Assembly (NCBI GenBank): GCA_016721875.1
Contig: JADKHG010000002.1
Span: 434,001-498,000 of the forward strand
DNA: 64,000 nucleotides
Reading direction: 5' to 3'
Source of the DNA: Sphingomonadales bacterium
GTDB lineage: Bacteria; Pseudomonadota; Alphaproteobacteria; Sphingomonadales; Sphingomonadaceae
A program made the translations under genes and the position numbers. The notes under the pieces were generated by a model. The model was not told the origin of the DNA. It did no database searches and saw only the letters and a program-made list of their open reading frames with translations. Of this stretch, positions 7,552-16,377 are shown in pieces. Each line of letters opens with the position of its first letter. Positions within the stretch are counted from its first letter, which is position 1.

Positions 7552-9019
7552 ATGAAATCCGACAAAATCCGCCTCGGCCTAACCTTTGACGATGTGCTGC
7601 TACAGCCCTGCGCGTCAAACATTTTGCCGAGTCAGGCGGACACGCGCACCAAAATATCGTCGGGCATTTCGCTCAACATCCCGATCATTTCCTCGGCAAT
7701 GGATACCGTAACCGAAGCGCGGATGGCGATTGTCATGGCGCAATTGGGCGGCATCGGCGTGCTCCACCGGAATTTGACGGTCGACGAACAGGTGGCAGCC
7801 GTTCGGCAGGTGAAGCGTTTTGAATCGGGGATGGTGGTCAATCCGATCACGATAGCGCCCGACGCCACGCTGGCCGAGGCTCGCTCGATCATGGCGTCCA
7901 ACGCGATTTCAGGCATTCCCGTGGTTGAAGCAAGCGGCAAACTGGTCGGCATTCTGACCAACCGCGATGTCCGCTTTGCCGCCAATCCGTCACAGCCAGT
8001 TTCCGGAACTGATGACTTCGGACAATCTGGTGACTGTCAGCGCAGGCGTTTCGCGCGAAGAAGCACAGCGGTTATTGCACCAGCGCCGTATCGAAAAGCT
8101 TCTGGTCGTTGACGAAGCCTTTCATTGCGTCGGTCTGGTGACTGTGAAGGATATGGAAAAGGCGGTGACCTATCCGACGGCAACCAAAGACAGCACCGGT
8201 CGGCTGCGTGTTGCCGCCGCCACAACGGTCGGTGAAAAGGGGCTTGAACGCACCCGCGCCTTGATCGATGCGGAATGCGACCTAATCGTGGTCGATACCG
8301 CACACGGACACAGCGCGATGGTTGCAGCGGCGGTCAGCGAGATCAAAAAGATGGCGAGCCATGTTCAGATCATTGCAGGCAATGTCGCAACGGCTGGTGC
8401 GACCCGCGCGTTGATTGACGCTGGGGCAGACGGCATCAAAGTTGGTATTGGACCGGGCTCGATCTGCACCACGCGCGTTGTTGCAGGCGTGGGTGTTCCG
8501 CAATTGACCGCAGTCATGGACGCCGCTGAAGAAGCCGCCAAGTCAGGCGTACCGGTGATTGCCGATGGCGGCCTGCGGACCTCTGGCGATATTGCCAAGG
8601 CATTGGCGGCGGGGGCCTCTACGGTCATGGTTGGTTCGCTGCTTGCGGGCACCGAAGAAGCTCCGGGCGAAACCTTCCTTTATCAGGGGCGTGCATACAA
8701 AAGCTATCGCGGCATGGGATCGGTTGGCGCGATGGCGCGCGGCTCAGCCGACCGCTATTTCCAACAGGATATCAAGGATCAGCTGAAGCTTGTTCCTGAA
8801 GGGATTGAAGGACAGGTACCGTTCAAAGGCCCGGCGGCAGACGTAATCCACCAACTGGTGGGAGGCGTGAAAGCTGCGATGGGCTATACGGGTGCGGCCA
8901 CAATAGCCGAGCTTCAGGAACGGGCGCAATTTGTGCAGATCACCAATGCTGGCCTGCGTGAAAGCCATGTCCATGATGTTACAATCACGCGGGAAGCACC
9001 GAATTATCCGACTCGTTAG
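7552..9019 (+). CDS. guaB: IMP dehydrogenase, interrupted by a one-base frameshift
   Basis: Inosine-5'-monophosphate dehydrogenase oxidises IMP to XMP, the first step to GMP. The first frame gives LTFDDVLLQP, ISSAMDTVTEARMAI and the first CBS domain to NRDVRFAANPSQPVS. The second frame resumes ELMTSDNLVTVSAGVSREEA and runs through the second CBS domain, the catalytic loop GPGSICTTRV, GGLRTSGDI and the flap MGSVGAMARGSADRY. Removing one G from GG at 8005-8006 restores a 488-residue protein, the normal length. Both halves are otherwise perfectly conserved, so a sequencing error is more likely than gene loss. It starts 60 bases after the peptidase gene. Confidence 0.92.
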
Positions 9020-9028
9020 GCCGGGATA

Positions 9029-9295
9029 GTGGAAGAATTCATCCCCTACCTGCTTGTTCTGATAAGCTGGCATCCCGACGAACCCGGCAAATTCACGATA
9101 GAACGTGCCCCGGTGGTTTTCGCTAACTTGGAAGAATGCAACGCGAACGGCCGCGAATATGTGGCGCAGCGCGAAATTTATCATATAGAGTTTGGCGAAC
9201 GGCGCTTTGACTATAAGTGCATCAAATCCGCCTCCAGCGAAGAAACCGACAAGGCATGGCTGGAGATGGAAGACCAAAAGGCTTCGCAAAAATGA
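9029..9295 (+). CDS. Small conserved hypothetical protein between guaB and rsmB
   Basis: 88 residues from a GTG start 9 bases after the guaB stop. It is acidic and soluble, with no signal peptide or membrane segment (MEEFIPYLLVLISWHPDEPG, NANGREYVAQREIYHIEFGE). Its stop overlaps the rsmB start (ATGA), which indicates translational coupling and supports a real gene. I do not recognise the family. Confidence 0.6.
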   Translation: MEEFIPYLLVLISWHPDEPGKFTIERAPVVFANLEECNANGREYVAQREIYHIEFGERRFDYKCIKSASSEETDKAWLEMEDQKASQK

Positions 9296-10473
9296 CACCC
9301 TCAGCCCGGCTGCAAGCCGCAATAGACCTTGTTGACGCCATATTGGCGGCAGCACGAACCAAAGGCGCTCCTGCCGATCGCATCGCCCAGACCTTTTTTA
9401 CCCAGCGTCGCTATGCCGGATCGAAGGACCGGCGGGCAGTTCGTGAACTGGCGTGGAACGCGATCCGTCGCTTTGGTGAGGCCCCGGTATCCGCGCGCGC
9501 AGCCTTTGTCGCACTGGCGGATGAAGATGCTGGGCTCGCAGGATTGTTTGACGGCACAGGCTATGGGCCAGCTGCCCTGGCCATTGACGAGCCAAAGGCG
9601 ACGGGCGGACCGATTCCCGGCTGGTTGTTGCCAGAAATATCATCGCTGCTTGAAAGCGATGAATATGCCTCGCTGCTCGATCGTGCGCCGCTCGATATTC
9701 GCGTGAATACATTGAAATCCACGCGCGATGCAGTGCTTGCCGAATTGGGAGATGGGGAGGCATTGTCAGCGTTGCCCGACGCAATCCGGCTTCCGGCGGG
9801 CTATGCGGTCGAGCAACACCCACTCTTTGCGGCGGGTGTGATCGAGGTGCAGGATCTTGGCAGCCAGCTTATCGCGGCTGCCAGTCAAGCGAAGCCTGGC
9901 CAGATTATATTGGACTTGTGTGCAGGTGCCGGCGGGAAAACGCTCGCGCTGGCCGCCTCGATGCAAGGCGAAGGGCGCTTGATAGCAAGCGATACCAATC
10001 GTGACAGGCTATCGAAAATTCCGGCGAGAGCAGAACGGGATGGTGCGGACGGTATCGAGTGCAAATTGCTCAATCCGATGCGCGAGAAGGAAGCTCTCGA
10101 AGAACTGAAAAGCCAATGCGATCTGGTGCTGATCGACGCGCCCTGCTCGGGCAGCGGCACATGGCGGCGCAATCCTGAAACGCGCTGGCGGTTGCAGCCT
10201 GACGATCTTGAGCGGTTGATTGCTGAACAGGCACGCTTGTTGGAGTTGGCCACACACTATGTGAAGCCCGGCGGTGCGATGGTTTATGCGGTCTGTTCGA
10301 TCTTTGAACGCGAGGGGCGCGTTCAGGTTGAAACTTTCCTGCGCAACAACCCGAATTGGCGGGCCGAGCCAGCTGGTATCAGTGCGGGACGCGCCGATGG
10401 TCCTGGTACCTTGCTTACCCCGGCGCATGACGCTAGCGACGGCTTTTACTTGGCGCGGTTGCGCATGCTGTGA
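9292..10473 (+). CDS. rsmB: RsmB/NOP family SAM-dependent RNA cytosine-5 methyltransferase
   Basis: 393 residues. The N-terminal NusB-like RNA-binding domain (about 1-140: RLQAAIDLVDAILAA, RRYAGSKDRRAVRELAW) is followed by a Rossmann methyltransferase domain. That domain has the SAM motif LDLCAGAGGKTLALAA, the DAPCSGSGTWRRNPE motif and the catalytic cysteine motif YAVCSIFEREG. The family methylates C5 of cytosine in 16S rRNA (position 967 in E. coli); exact target is inferred. The ATG at 9292 overlaps the upstream stop. The 3' end overlaps a possible GTG of the TPR gene. Confidence 0.85.
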   Translation: MTPSARLQAAIDLVDAILAAARTKGAPADRIAQTFFTQRRYAGSKDRRAVRELAWNAIRRFGEAPVSARAAFVALADEDAGLAGLFDGTGYGPAALAIDEPKATGGPIPGWLLPEISSLLESDEYASLLDRAPLDIRVNTLKSTRDAVLAELGDGEALSALPDAIRLPAGYAVEQHPLFAAGVIEVQDLGSQLIAAASQAKPGQIILDLCAGAGGKTLALAASMQGEGRLIASDTNRDRLSKIPARAERDGADGIECKLLNPMREKEALEELKSQCDLVLIDAPCSGSGTWRRNPETRWRLQPDDLERLIAEQARLLELATHYVKPGGAMVYAVCSIFEREGRVQVETFLRNNPNWRAEPAGISAGRADGPGTLLTPAHDASDGFYLARLRML

Positions 10474-10511
10474 TAGCGGGGGCGAAATTGCAAAATATCG
10501 GATCGCTCATC

Positions 10512-11036
10512 ATGCGCTTCTCACCCGCCGCCATTGCGTTGTCGACGCTTCTCCTGACCACTGCCAGTGTCAGCGTGGGCAAACGCCCCGATGTGCAAAT
10601 CGATCCGCAATCGCTGGCGATGGCGAGCGAAGCCGAGGGCGCGCGCAAGGCTGGTGATAAGGAAGCGGCGGTTGGCTGGTACGAAACCGCACTAGCCGTT
10701 GATCCTCGAAACCGCGCTGCCTATCTCGGACTTGCCGATCTCGCCAAAGAGGCTGGGCTCAAGGGCAAGGCAATTCGTTATTACAAAAACGCTCTCGATA
10801 TCGAACCCAATGATCCGACTGTGCTAGTACAGCAAGGTGAACTGATGATCGAAAAGGGCGCGCTTGAATCTGCCAAAAAAAATGTGGCGCGCTTAAGGAT
10901 GCTGTGCCGCACCGACTGCAGCGCCGCTGAAAAGCTGTCGTCTCTAATTGACAAATCGGGTGAGAAAAAGCCGGTTGAACAGGCGGCGGTCGAGTTGAAG
11001 CCGGTGGCTTCGCAATTGCCCGACGAAAAAAAGTAA
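10512..11036 (+). CDS. Exported tetratricopeptide repeat protein
   Basis: 174 residues. A signal peptide (about 1-20, RFSPAAIALSTLLLTTASVS) is followed by about two TPR units (about 35-105: GDKEAAVGWYETALAVDPRN, GLKGKAIRYYKNALDIEPND). The C-terminal tail is rich in K, E and P. TPRs mediate protein contacts, here probably in the periplasm. ATG 10512 is chosen because it begins the signal sequence; GTG 10470 overlapping rsmB would add 14 residues. The stop lies 4 bases from the convergent rppH stop. Confidence 0.78.
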   Translation: MRFSPAAIALSTLLLTTASVSVGKRPDVQIDPQSLAMASEAEGARKAGDKEAAVGWYETALAVDPRNRAAYLGLADLAKEAGLKGKAIRYYKNALDIEPNDPTVLVQQGELMIEKGALESAKKNVARLRMLCRTDCSAAEKLSSLIDKSGEKKPVEQAAVELKPVASQLPDEKK

Positions 11037-11040
11037 AGCT

Positions 11041-11520
11041 TCAGATCAGCGGCGCAAACTCCGCCACCAGCGCTTCATAAATCCGCTTCTTAAACGGGAC
11101 GATAAGGCCGGGCAGTTCTGTCGGCTCCACCCAGCGCCACTCGTTAAATTCCTGATGCTTGGTCGCGATATTGACGTGGCTGTCATCGCCTTTGAAGCGC
11201 AGCAGAAACCACCATTGTCGCTGCCCGCGCCATTTGCCGCCCCACAGTTTTCCGATCAGTTCGTCGGGCAAGTCGTAGAAATATTCTTCCTGACTGCGCG
11301 CCAATATATCGACAAGATCAGGCGAGATTCCGGTTTCTTCTTCCAATTCACGCAAAGCAGCCGCTTCGGGCTCTTCGCCTTCATCGATACCGCCCTGCGG
11401 CATCTGCCAGGCAATATTGCTGATGCTGTCGATGCGTTGGCCGACAAAGATCCTGCCTTCGCGATTAGCGAGCATCAATCCCGCGCAGGGGCGATAGGGT
11501 AGGGAAGCGGGGTCGTTCAT
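11041..11520 (-). CDS. rppH: RNA pyrophosphohydrolase (Nudix)
   Basis: 159 residues. The Nudix box GGIDEGEEPEAAALRELEEE (about 43-62, followed by TGI) is intact, and the start YRPCAGLMLANREGRIFVGQ with WQMPQGGID is characteristic of RppH. The enzyme removes pyrophosphate from the 5' end of mRNA and triggers decay; it acts in the cytosol with Mg2+. The length matches alphaproteobacterial RppH (about 155-165). It shares the minus strand with the hydrolase gene just upstream (9-base gap), so the two may be co-transcribed. Confidence 0.92.
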   Translation of the reverse strand: MNDPASLPYRPCAGLMLANREGRIFVGQRIDSISNIAWQMPQGGIDEGEEPEAAALRELEEETGISPDLVDILARSQEEYFYDLPDELIGKLWGGKWRGQRQWWFLLRFKGDDSHVNIATKHQEFNEWRWVEPTELPGLIVPFKKRIYEALVAEFAPLI

Positions 11521-11529
11521 AGCTATCGA

Positions 11530-12471
11530 TCAGAGTTGGGCCAGCATGGCTTTCAGTGCCGACAGGTTGCCGACGACATCGTCCTTGGAGGATGGGATGG
11601 CCTTGCGCAAGGTAATGTGACCGTGGATGTTGCCCTCGGCGCTGCGATGTTCAACCAGCACGCCGGATGCCCGCAGCTTTTCGGCATAGGCAATGCCTTG
11701 CTCGCTCAACGGGTCAAGGCTGGCGGTGGTGATGAGAGTTGGCGGCATATTCGTTTGATCATGGCTCAAGGGATCAGCGCGCCAGTCGCCTTCTGACCAG
11801 CCATATTGCTCACCAAACCAGTCCATCGAATCACGGGTAAGCAAAAAACCCTCCCCAAAGTCGCGGTAACTTTGCCAATCGGTCGATACCGATGTCGCCG
11901 GATAGATGGGGTGCTGAAGGATTACCGGCACTTTGGCTGGATGATCGCGCAGCGCAATCGCGGTGACAAGCGTCAAATTGCGACCCGCACTATCGCCCGA
12001 CAGGATCAGGCCGGTAACCGAATAGCCCAGTTCAGCCGGACTTTCGGCAACCCACCTTGCCGCGGCTTCACAATCTTCGGCAGCGGCAGGGAAGCGATGT
12101 TCGGGAGCGAGGCGATAGTCGATTGAGATAACCGGCATATCAAGTTGCCGCGCAACCTCTGCGCAATAGGATGCGTAGATGTCAGGATCACCGATGACAA
12201 AACCGCCGCCGTGGAAGAAAACCATGACCGGCCCGGCCTCGCGGCTTTCGCGCGCATCAAACAGCCGTGCGCCAATGGCACCAGCGGGGCCGGGGATCGC
12301 AATGTCGCGAATCACGGCAAGCTGACCAACCTCTTCCTCGGCAAGCGAAGTCATGATCACCATCATTTGCCGGGCATCATCCGGTGAGACCTCGTGCATT
12401 TTGGGGCCAGGCTGGCTATTCAGAAATTCCAGAAATGCTGCGACATCGGGCCGCACAAAATGATCCGCCAT
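11530..12471 (-). CDS. Alpha/beta hydrolase, hormone-sensitive-lipase (type IV) family
   Basis: 313 residues. The oxyanion-hole motif FFHGGGFVIGD (about 84-94), the nucleophile elbow GDSAGRN (about 158-164), a later LDPLSEQG (catalytic Asp region) and HGHITL (catalytic His) define an HSL-type esterase acting on short-chain esters. The elbow normally reads GDSAGGN; here an arginine follows the glycine, which is unusual. There is no signal peptide, so it is cytosolic. The physiological substrate is unknown. It lies directly upstream of rppH on the same strand and diverges from korA. Confidence 0.88.
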   Translation of the reverse strand: MADHFVRPDVAAFLEFLNSQPGPKMHEVSPDDARQMMVIMTSLAEEEVGQLAVIRDIAIPGPAGAIGARLFDARESREAGPVMVFFHGGGFVIGDPDIYASYCAEVARQLDMPVISIDYRLAPEHRFPAAAEDCEAAARWVAESPAELGYSVTGLILSGDSAGRNLTLVTAIALRDHPAKVPVILQHPIYPATSVSTDWQSYRDFGEGFLLTRDSMDWFGEQYGWSEGDWRADPLSHDQTNMPPTLITTASLDPLSEQGIAYAEKLRASGVLVEHRSAEGNIHGHITLRKAIPSSKDDVVGNLSALKAMLAQL

Positions 12472-12634
12472 TATTTCCCTCTTATTCTGTTCGACCGACA
12501 GTCCTAATAGCAGCCGAAACCTTCGTCCACGTCAAAGCGTTGCTGTCGCCGCATACAGAAATCCTATTTGGAATTCGGTAAAAAACGGCGCATAGGGGTG
12601 GGAAAGACAAGAGACTTTCAAGGGACGAATTTTT

Positions 12635-14519
12635 ATGGCGACTGCCGCGCGCAGCCCGGAAGCCGATGGCCACCCCGAAATCCCCCACCCCGAAGCAGTA
12701 GTAGTCCGTTTCGCTGGAGACAGCGGTGACGGCATGCAGTTGACCGGTGGACAATTTACGCTGTCGGCGGCTTTGGCTGGCAATGATTTTGCGACTTTCC
12801 CTGATTTTCCTGCAGAAATCCGCGCGCCGCAGGGTACTTTGTTTGGCGTCTCGGCATTCCAGATCAACTTCGGCGCGTCGGAAGTCGATACTGCAGGCGA
12901 CGCACCTGACGTGCTGATCGCGATGAACCCGGCGGCGCTCAAGACCAATGTCATCGATCTCAAGCCCGGCGGGCTGATCATCGCCGACGCTGGTGAATTC
13001 ACTGCGCGCAACCTTGCCAAGGCGCATTATGACGCCAGTCCGCTCGAAGACGGTTCGCTCGGCAAATGGCAATTGGTGCAGTTTGATATTTCCGCGCTGA
13101 CGGTCGAGGCGGTCAAGCCCTTTGGTCTGGGCAACAAGGATGCGCTGCGCTGCAAGAATATGTGGACGCTGGGTCTGGCCCTTTGGATGTTTGACCGCGA
13201 CCGCGCGCCGATCATCCAGTGGCTGAAGGACAAATTTGCGAAAAATCCGGTGCTTGCCGATGCCAATATCGCAGCCTTGAACGCTGGCCATGCTTATGGC
13301 GAAACCGTTGAAATAGGCCAACCCGGTGTTGTTGCCATACCCCGCAGACATGTCGATGCCGCACCGGTTGAACCCGGCCTTTATCGCACGATCAATGGAG
13401 CGGATGCCGCTGCGATGGGCCTTGTGGCCGGTTGTCAGCTTGCGGGCGTGAAGATGTTCTTCGGCGGCTATCCGATCACGCCAGCCAGCTCGATCCTGCA
13501 CGCGCTGGCCAGGTTCAAGGAATTTGGCGTCACCACTTTTCAGGCTGAAGATGAAATCGCCGCCATCGCCTCGGCTATTGGCGGGTCTTATGCTGGGCAA
13601 TTGGGTGTGACCTCTTCATCGGGTCCCGGTATCGCGCTGAAGACCGAAGCCATCGGTCTTGCGGTGATGACCGAACTGCCGCTGGTGATCATCAATTCAC
13701 AGCGCGGTGGGCCTTCGACCGGGCTGCCGACCAAGACAGAGCAGTCGGATCTCTATCAAGCAGTTTATGGCCGCAATGGCGACACGCCGCTGCCGGTGAT
13801 CGCGGCACGCAGCCCCGGCGATGTGTTCGATTGCGCGATTGAGGCTGTGCGCATCGCGACGCAATTTATGACACCGGTAATCTTGCTGACCGACGGCTAT
13901 ATCGCCAATGCAGCCGAGCCGTGGAAAGTGCCAGACATGGCGAGCTATACGCCATTCCCCGTGACATTCCGCACCGAAGCGCAAGAAGGCGGCTTCAAAC
14001 CCTATGGCCGCGACGACAAATTGGCCCGTCCGTGGGTCAAACCCGGCACGCCCGGCCTGATGCATCGTATCGGTGGGATTGAGAAGGAGGTCGATACAGG
14101 CCACCTTAACTACTCCCCCGCCAACCACCAGGCGATGACCGACCTGCGCAAAGCCAAAGTCGACGGCATCGCGCACCATCCCCGATCAGGACGTCTGCAT
14201 CGGACAACAGGGAGGCAAGCTGGCGGTTGTGGGATGGGGCTCGACCTTTGGCCCGATCCATCAGGCCGTCCGCCGCATGCGCGCCAAGGGCCATGATGTC
14301 AGCCACATCCACGTCCGCCACATCTGGCCGATGCCGAGCAATATGGGTGAGCTGCTGAAAAGCTATGACAAGGTAATCGTTCCCGAAATGAACACCGGCC
14401 AGTTCAAGACTGTGCTGCGCGACCAGTTTTTGATCGATGCGAAGCCGTTGAACAAGGTCAGCGGCCAGCCCTTCCGTATTGCGGAGATTGAAGCGGCGAT
14501 TGAGGGGGCTTTGGGGTGA
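12635..14519 (+). CDS. korA: 2-oxoacid:ferredoxin oxidoreductase, alpha subunit with fused gamma domain; one frameshift
   Basis: The N-terminal gamma domain (VVRFAGDSGDGMQLTGGQFT, APQGTLFGVSAFQINFG) precedes the alpha (pyrimidine-binding) domain with GGYPITPASSILHALA, QAEDEIAAIASAIGGSYAG, TSSSGPGIALKTEAIG and QRGGPSTGLPTKTEQSD. The frame shifts near 14171-14176; the true C-terminus continues as VCIGQQGGKLAVVGWGSTFG to GALG at 14519. Removing one base gives about 627 residues, a normal length. With KorB it decarboxylates 2-oxoglutarate (or another 2-oxoacid) to an acyl-CoA and reduces ferredoxin. The upstream gap to the hydrolase holds a divergent promoter region. Confidence 0.9.
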
Positions 14520-14546
14520 TAGCGCAATTTCACCTCTCCCCACTTC

Positions 14547-14635
14547 GTCATGCTGAACTTGTTTCAGCATCCATCGTGCCCCACAGGCCGAAGGGTAGCG
14601 AGGTGAAATGGACCCTGAAACAAGTTCAGGGTGAC
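14547..14635. repeat. Interspersed inverted-repeat element between korA and korB
   Basis: Two 26-base arms (14547-14572 and 14610-14635) are imperfect reverse complements around CTGAACTTGTTTCAG / CTGAAACAAGTTCAG. I know this sequence type as a widespread intergenic palindrome in sphingomonad genomes, comparable to REP elements. The right arm ends exactly at the start codon of the small lipoprotein gene and supplies the CAGGG that may act as its ribosome-binding site. Confidence 0.75.
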
Positions 14636-14869
14636 ATGGTGCGGTGTTTGGTGCTCGCCAGCATGCTTTTTTTAGCAGGGTGCAATCAATCGCCATATGC
14701 GAAAATGTCGAGTGAAGAGACTGCCGAAATGGCTGACATTGCTCGGGTTAACGGAGCCAACGCTCTTGTAAAAATTGATGAGCTGGAAAGTCGAGTCGAT
14801 GAGCTTGAGGAAGAGAATAAAAGACAAGCTCAACTGATATCTGATTTAGAAGGCATTTTAAGGCGATAA
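14636..14869 (+). CDS. Small coiled-coil lipoprotein inserted between korA and korB
   Basis: 77 residues. A lipoprotein signal (MVRCLVLASMLFLAGC) places an acylated cysteine at position 16. The mature part ends in a heptad-like coiled coil (about 40-77, LVKIDELESRVDELEEENKR). It looks like a small Lpp-style envelope protein. The start abuts the inverted-repeat element; longer frames read into that element and are unlikely. It has no evident connection to oxoacid metabolism, and I do not recognise a named family. Confidence 0.65.
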   Translation: MVRCLVLASMLFLAGCNQSPYAKMSSEETAEMADIARVNGANALVKIDELESRVDELEEENKRQAQLISDLEGILRR

Positions 14870-14891
14870 CAAATTCGCAGCTAGGTGAATA

Positions 14892-15908
14892 ATGAACGAC
14901 ATGACCCCCATCCAGAAATCGTCCCCCAAGGATTGGGAGACCGATCAGGAAGTCCGCTGGTGCCCCGGCTGTGGTGATTATGCGATCTTGAAGGCGGTGC
15001 AGCGCACTATGCCCGAACTGGGACGCAAGCCGGAGGATACGGTGTTTATCAGCGGCATCGGCTGCTCCAGCCGCTTTCCCTATTATATGGAAACCTATGG
15101 CTTCCACACCATCCACGGCCGTGCGCCAGCGGTGGCGACGGGGGTGAAGCTCGCCAATCCTGACTTGGACGTCTGGATCATCACCGGTGACGGCGACGCA
15201 CTGTCGATTGGTGGCAACCACACGATGCACCTGCTGCGCCGCAATCTGGACTGCCAGATATTGCTGTTCAACAATGAGATTTATGGCCTGACCAAGGGCC
15301 AATATTCGCCCACCAGCCGCGTTGGCACCAAATCGCCTTCCACTCCCTTTGGTTCGGTGGACCGCCCGGCGACACCCTGCGCCTTTGCGCTGGGGTCTGG
15401 CGCGCGTTTTGTCGCGCGCGGCTTTGACGTGTCAAAGCATCTGCCCGAAGTGCTGAAAGCCGCGCATGCGCACAAGGGTGCTGCTTTCATCGAAATCTTC
15501 CAGAACTGCATCGTCTACAACAAGGATGTGTTCGAAGATTTCGCCGCCGCAAAGGGTGCCGAACATCGCCAGCTGTGGCTGCAAAATGGCGAACCCATGT
15601 TGTTCGCGCAGGGCACAAAGGGCATCGCGCTTGATGTTGAGGCGTTGAATCTGAAAGTGGTCGATGTCGTTGATGGCGATTGGCAGGCCGCTGGCGTGAT
15701 CGTCCACAATGTCACCAACCGCTCGATTGCGCACATGCTGGTGGAGATGCCTTTTGGCGAATTACCGATGGCACTGGGTGTCCTCTACGACGATCCGCGT
15801 CCTACCTATGACAGCGCTGTGATTGAGCAGAATGCGGCGCTATCAGCCGGGAAAACGCCCGATTTGCAGGCGCTGATTGCGAAAGGACAGACCTGGACGG
15901 TTGAGTAA
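14892..15908 (+). CDS. korB: 2-oxoacid:ferredoxin oxidoreductase, beta subunit
   Basis: 338 residues. The start region RWCPGCGDYAILKAV carries the conserved CxxC, and the thiamine diphosphate motif ITGDGDALSIGGNHTMH is intact (GDGxx...N about 24-30 residues later as LLFNNEIYGLTKGQYSPTS). It pairs with KorA to form the TPP-dependent oxidoreductase. The extra CxxC and GCSSRFPYY segment suggest cluster binding. It reads in the same direction as korA with only the lipoprotein gene between them. Confidence 0.93.
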   Translation: MNDMTPIQKSSPKDWETDQEVRWCPGCGDYAILKAVQRTMPELGRKPEDTVFISGIGCSSRFPYYMETYGFHTIHGRAPAVATGVKLANPDLDVWIITGDGDALSIGGNHTMHLLRRNLDCQILLFNNEIYGLTKGQYSPTSRVGTKSPSTPFGSVDRPATPCAFALGSGARFVARGFDVSKHLPEVLKAAHAHKGAAFIEIFQNCIVYNKDVFEDFAAAKGAEHRQLWLQNGEPMLFAQGTKGIALDVEALNLKVVDVVDGDWQAAGVIVHNVTNRSIAHMLVEMPFGELPMALGVLYDDPRPTYDSAVIEQNAALSAGKTPDLQALIAKGQTWTVE

Positions 15909-15919
15909 AATTTGTTTCA

Positions 15920-15936
15920 CACGAAGACACGAAGAT
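15920..15936 (+). repeat. Left 17-bp inverted repeat of the GxxExxY unit
   Basis: CACGAAGACACGAAGAT ends inside the start codon of the GxxExxY gene. Its exact reverse complement is at 16345-16361. Partial similarity extends about 12 bases further outward on both sides. Confidence 0.85.
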
Positions 15937-16345
15937 GTCGCGTTTCGATGAACTGGAGCGGATTGCAGCAAGCGCCATCGATTGTGGCTATCGTATCCAT
16001 CGGGACATTGGACCGGGCCTGCTCGAATCGGCGTATGAGTCTTTGATGGTCGTAGCGCTGGAGCATGTCGGCCACAGCGTTAAACGGCAGGTTCCCATTA
16101 CTATGAATTACCAAGGCGTTGTCGTAGACAATGCATTCAAAATCGATCTGCTGGTCGACGGTCTCTTGATCGTTGAACTTAAATCAATTGAACGCCTTTC
16201 GGCAGTCCACGGGAAACAACTGCTTACCTATTTGCGTCTGTGCAAAATGCCTTTGGGCATTTTAATGAATTTCGGCCAAGCCACTTTCAAGGACGGGCTG
16301 CGCCGCGTTTCTAATGATTACCATTCGGAGAATTTTAAGCCGTGA
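15935..16345 (+). CDS. GxxExxY family protein
   Basis: 136 residues. The hallmark GPGLLESAYESLMVVAL holds the GxxExxY motif (about 27-33). FKIDLLVDGLLIVELKSIER (about 69-88) has the D...ExK arrangement of PD-(D/E)XK nucleases. The domain fills the protein, with HGKQLLTYLRLCKMPLGILM closing it. The family is nuclease-like but no activity or role is established. The gene exactly fills the space between two perfect 17-bp inverted repeats: one overlaps the start codon, the other the stop codon. That layout suggests a small mobile or selfish unit. Confidence 0.88.
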   Translation: MSRFDELERIAASAIDCGYRIHRDIGPGLLESAYESLMVVALEHVGHSVKRQVPITMNYQGVVVDNAFKIDLLVDGLLIVELKSIERLSAVHGKQLLTYLRLCKMPLGILMNFGQATFKDGLRRVSNDYHSENFKP

Positions 16346-16361
16346 TCTTCGTGTCTTCGTG
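16345..16361 (-). repeat. Right 17-bp inverted repeat of the GxxExxY unit
   Basis: ATCTTCGTGTCTTCGTG begins at the last base of the GxxExxY stop codon and is the exact reverse complement of 15920-15936. Confidence 0.85.
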
Positions 16362-16377
16362 CGAGCTAAAATGAAAT

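Noticed and set aside
12472..12634. A small gene in the gap upstream of korA
   Set aside because: Open frames there are only antisense extensions of korA; no start with a ribosome-binding site and no conserved motif is visible.
14516..14635. N-terminal extension of the small lipoprotein to 14516
   Set aside because: That part is translated from the interspersed repeat; the lipobox signal starts at 14636.
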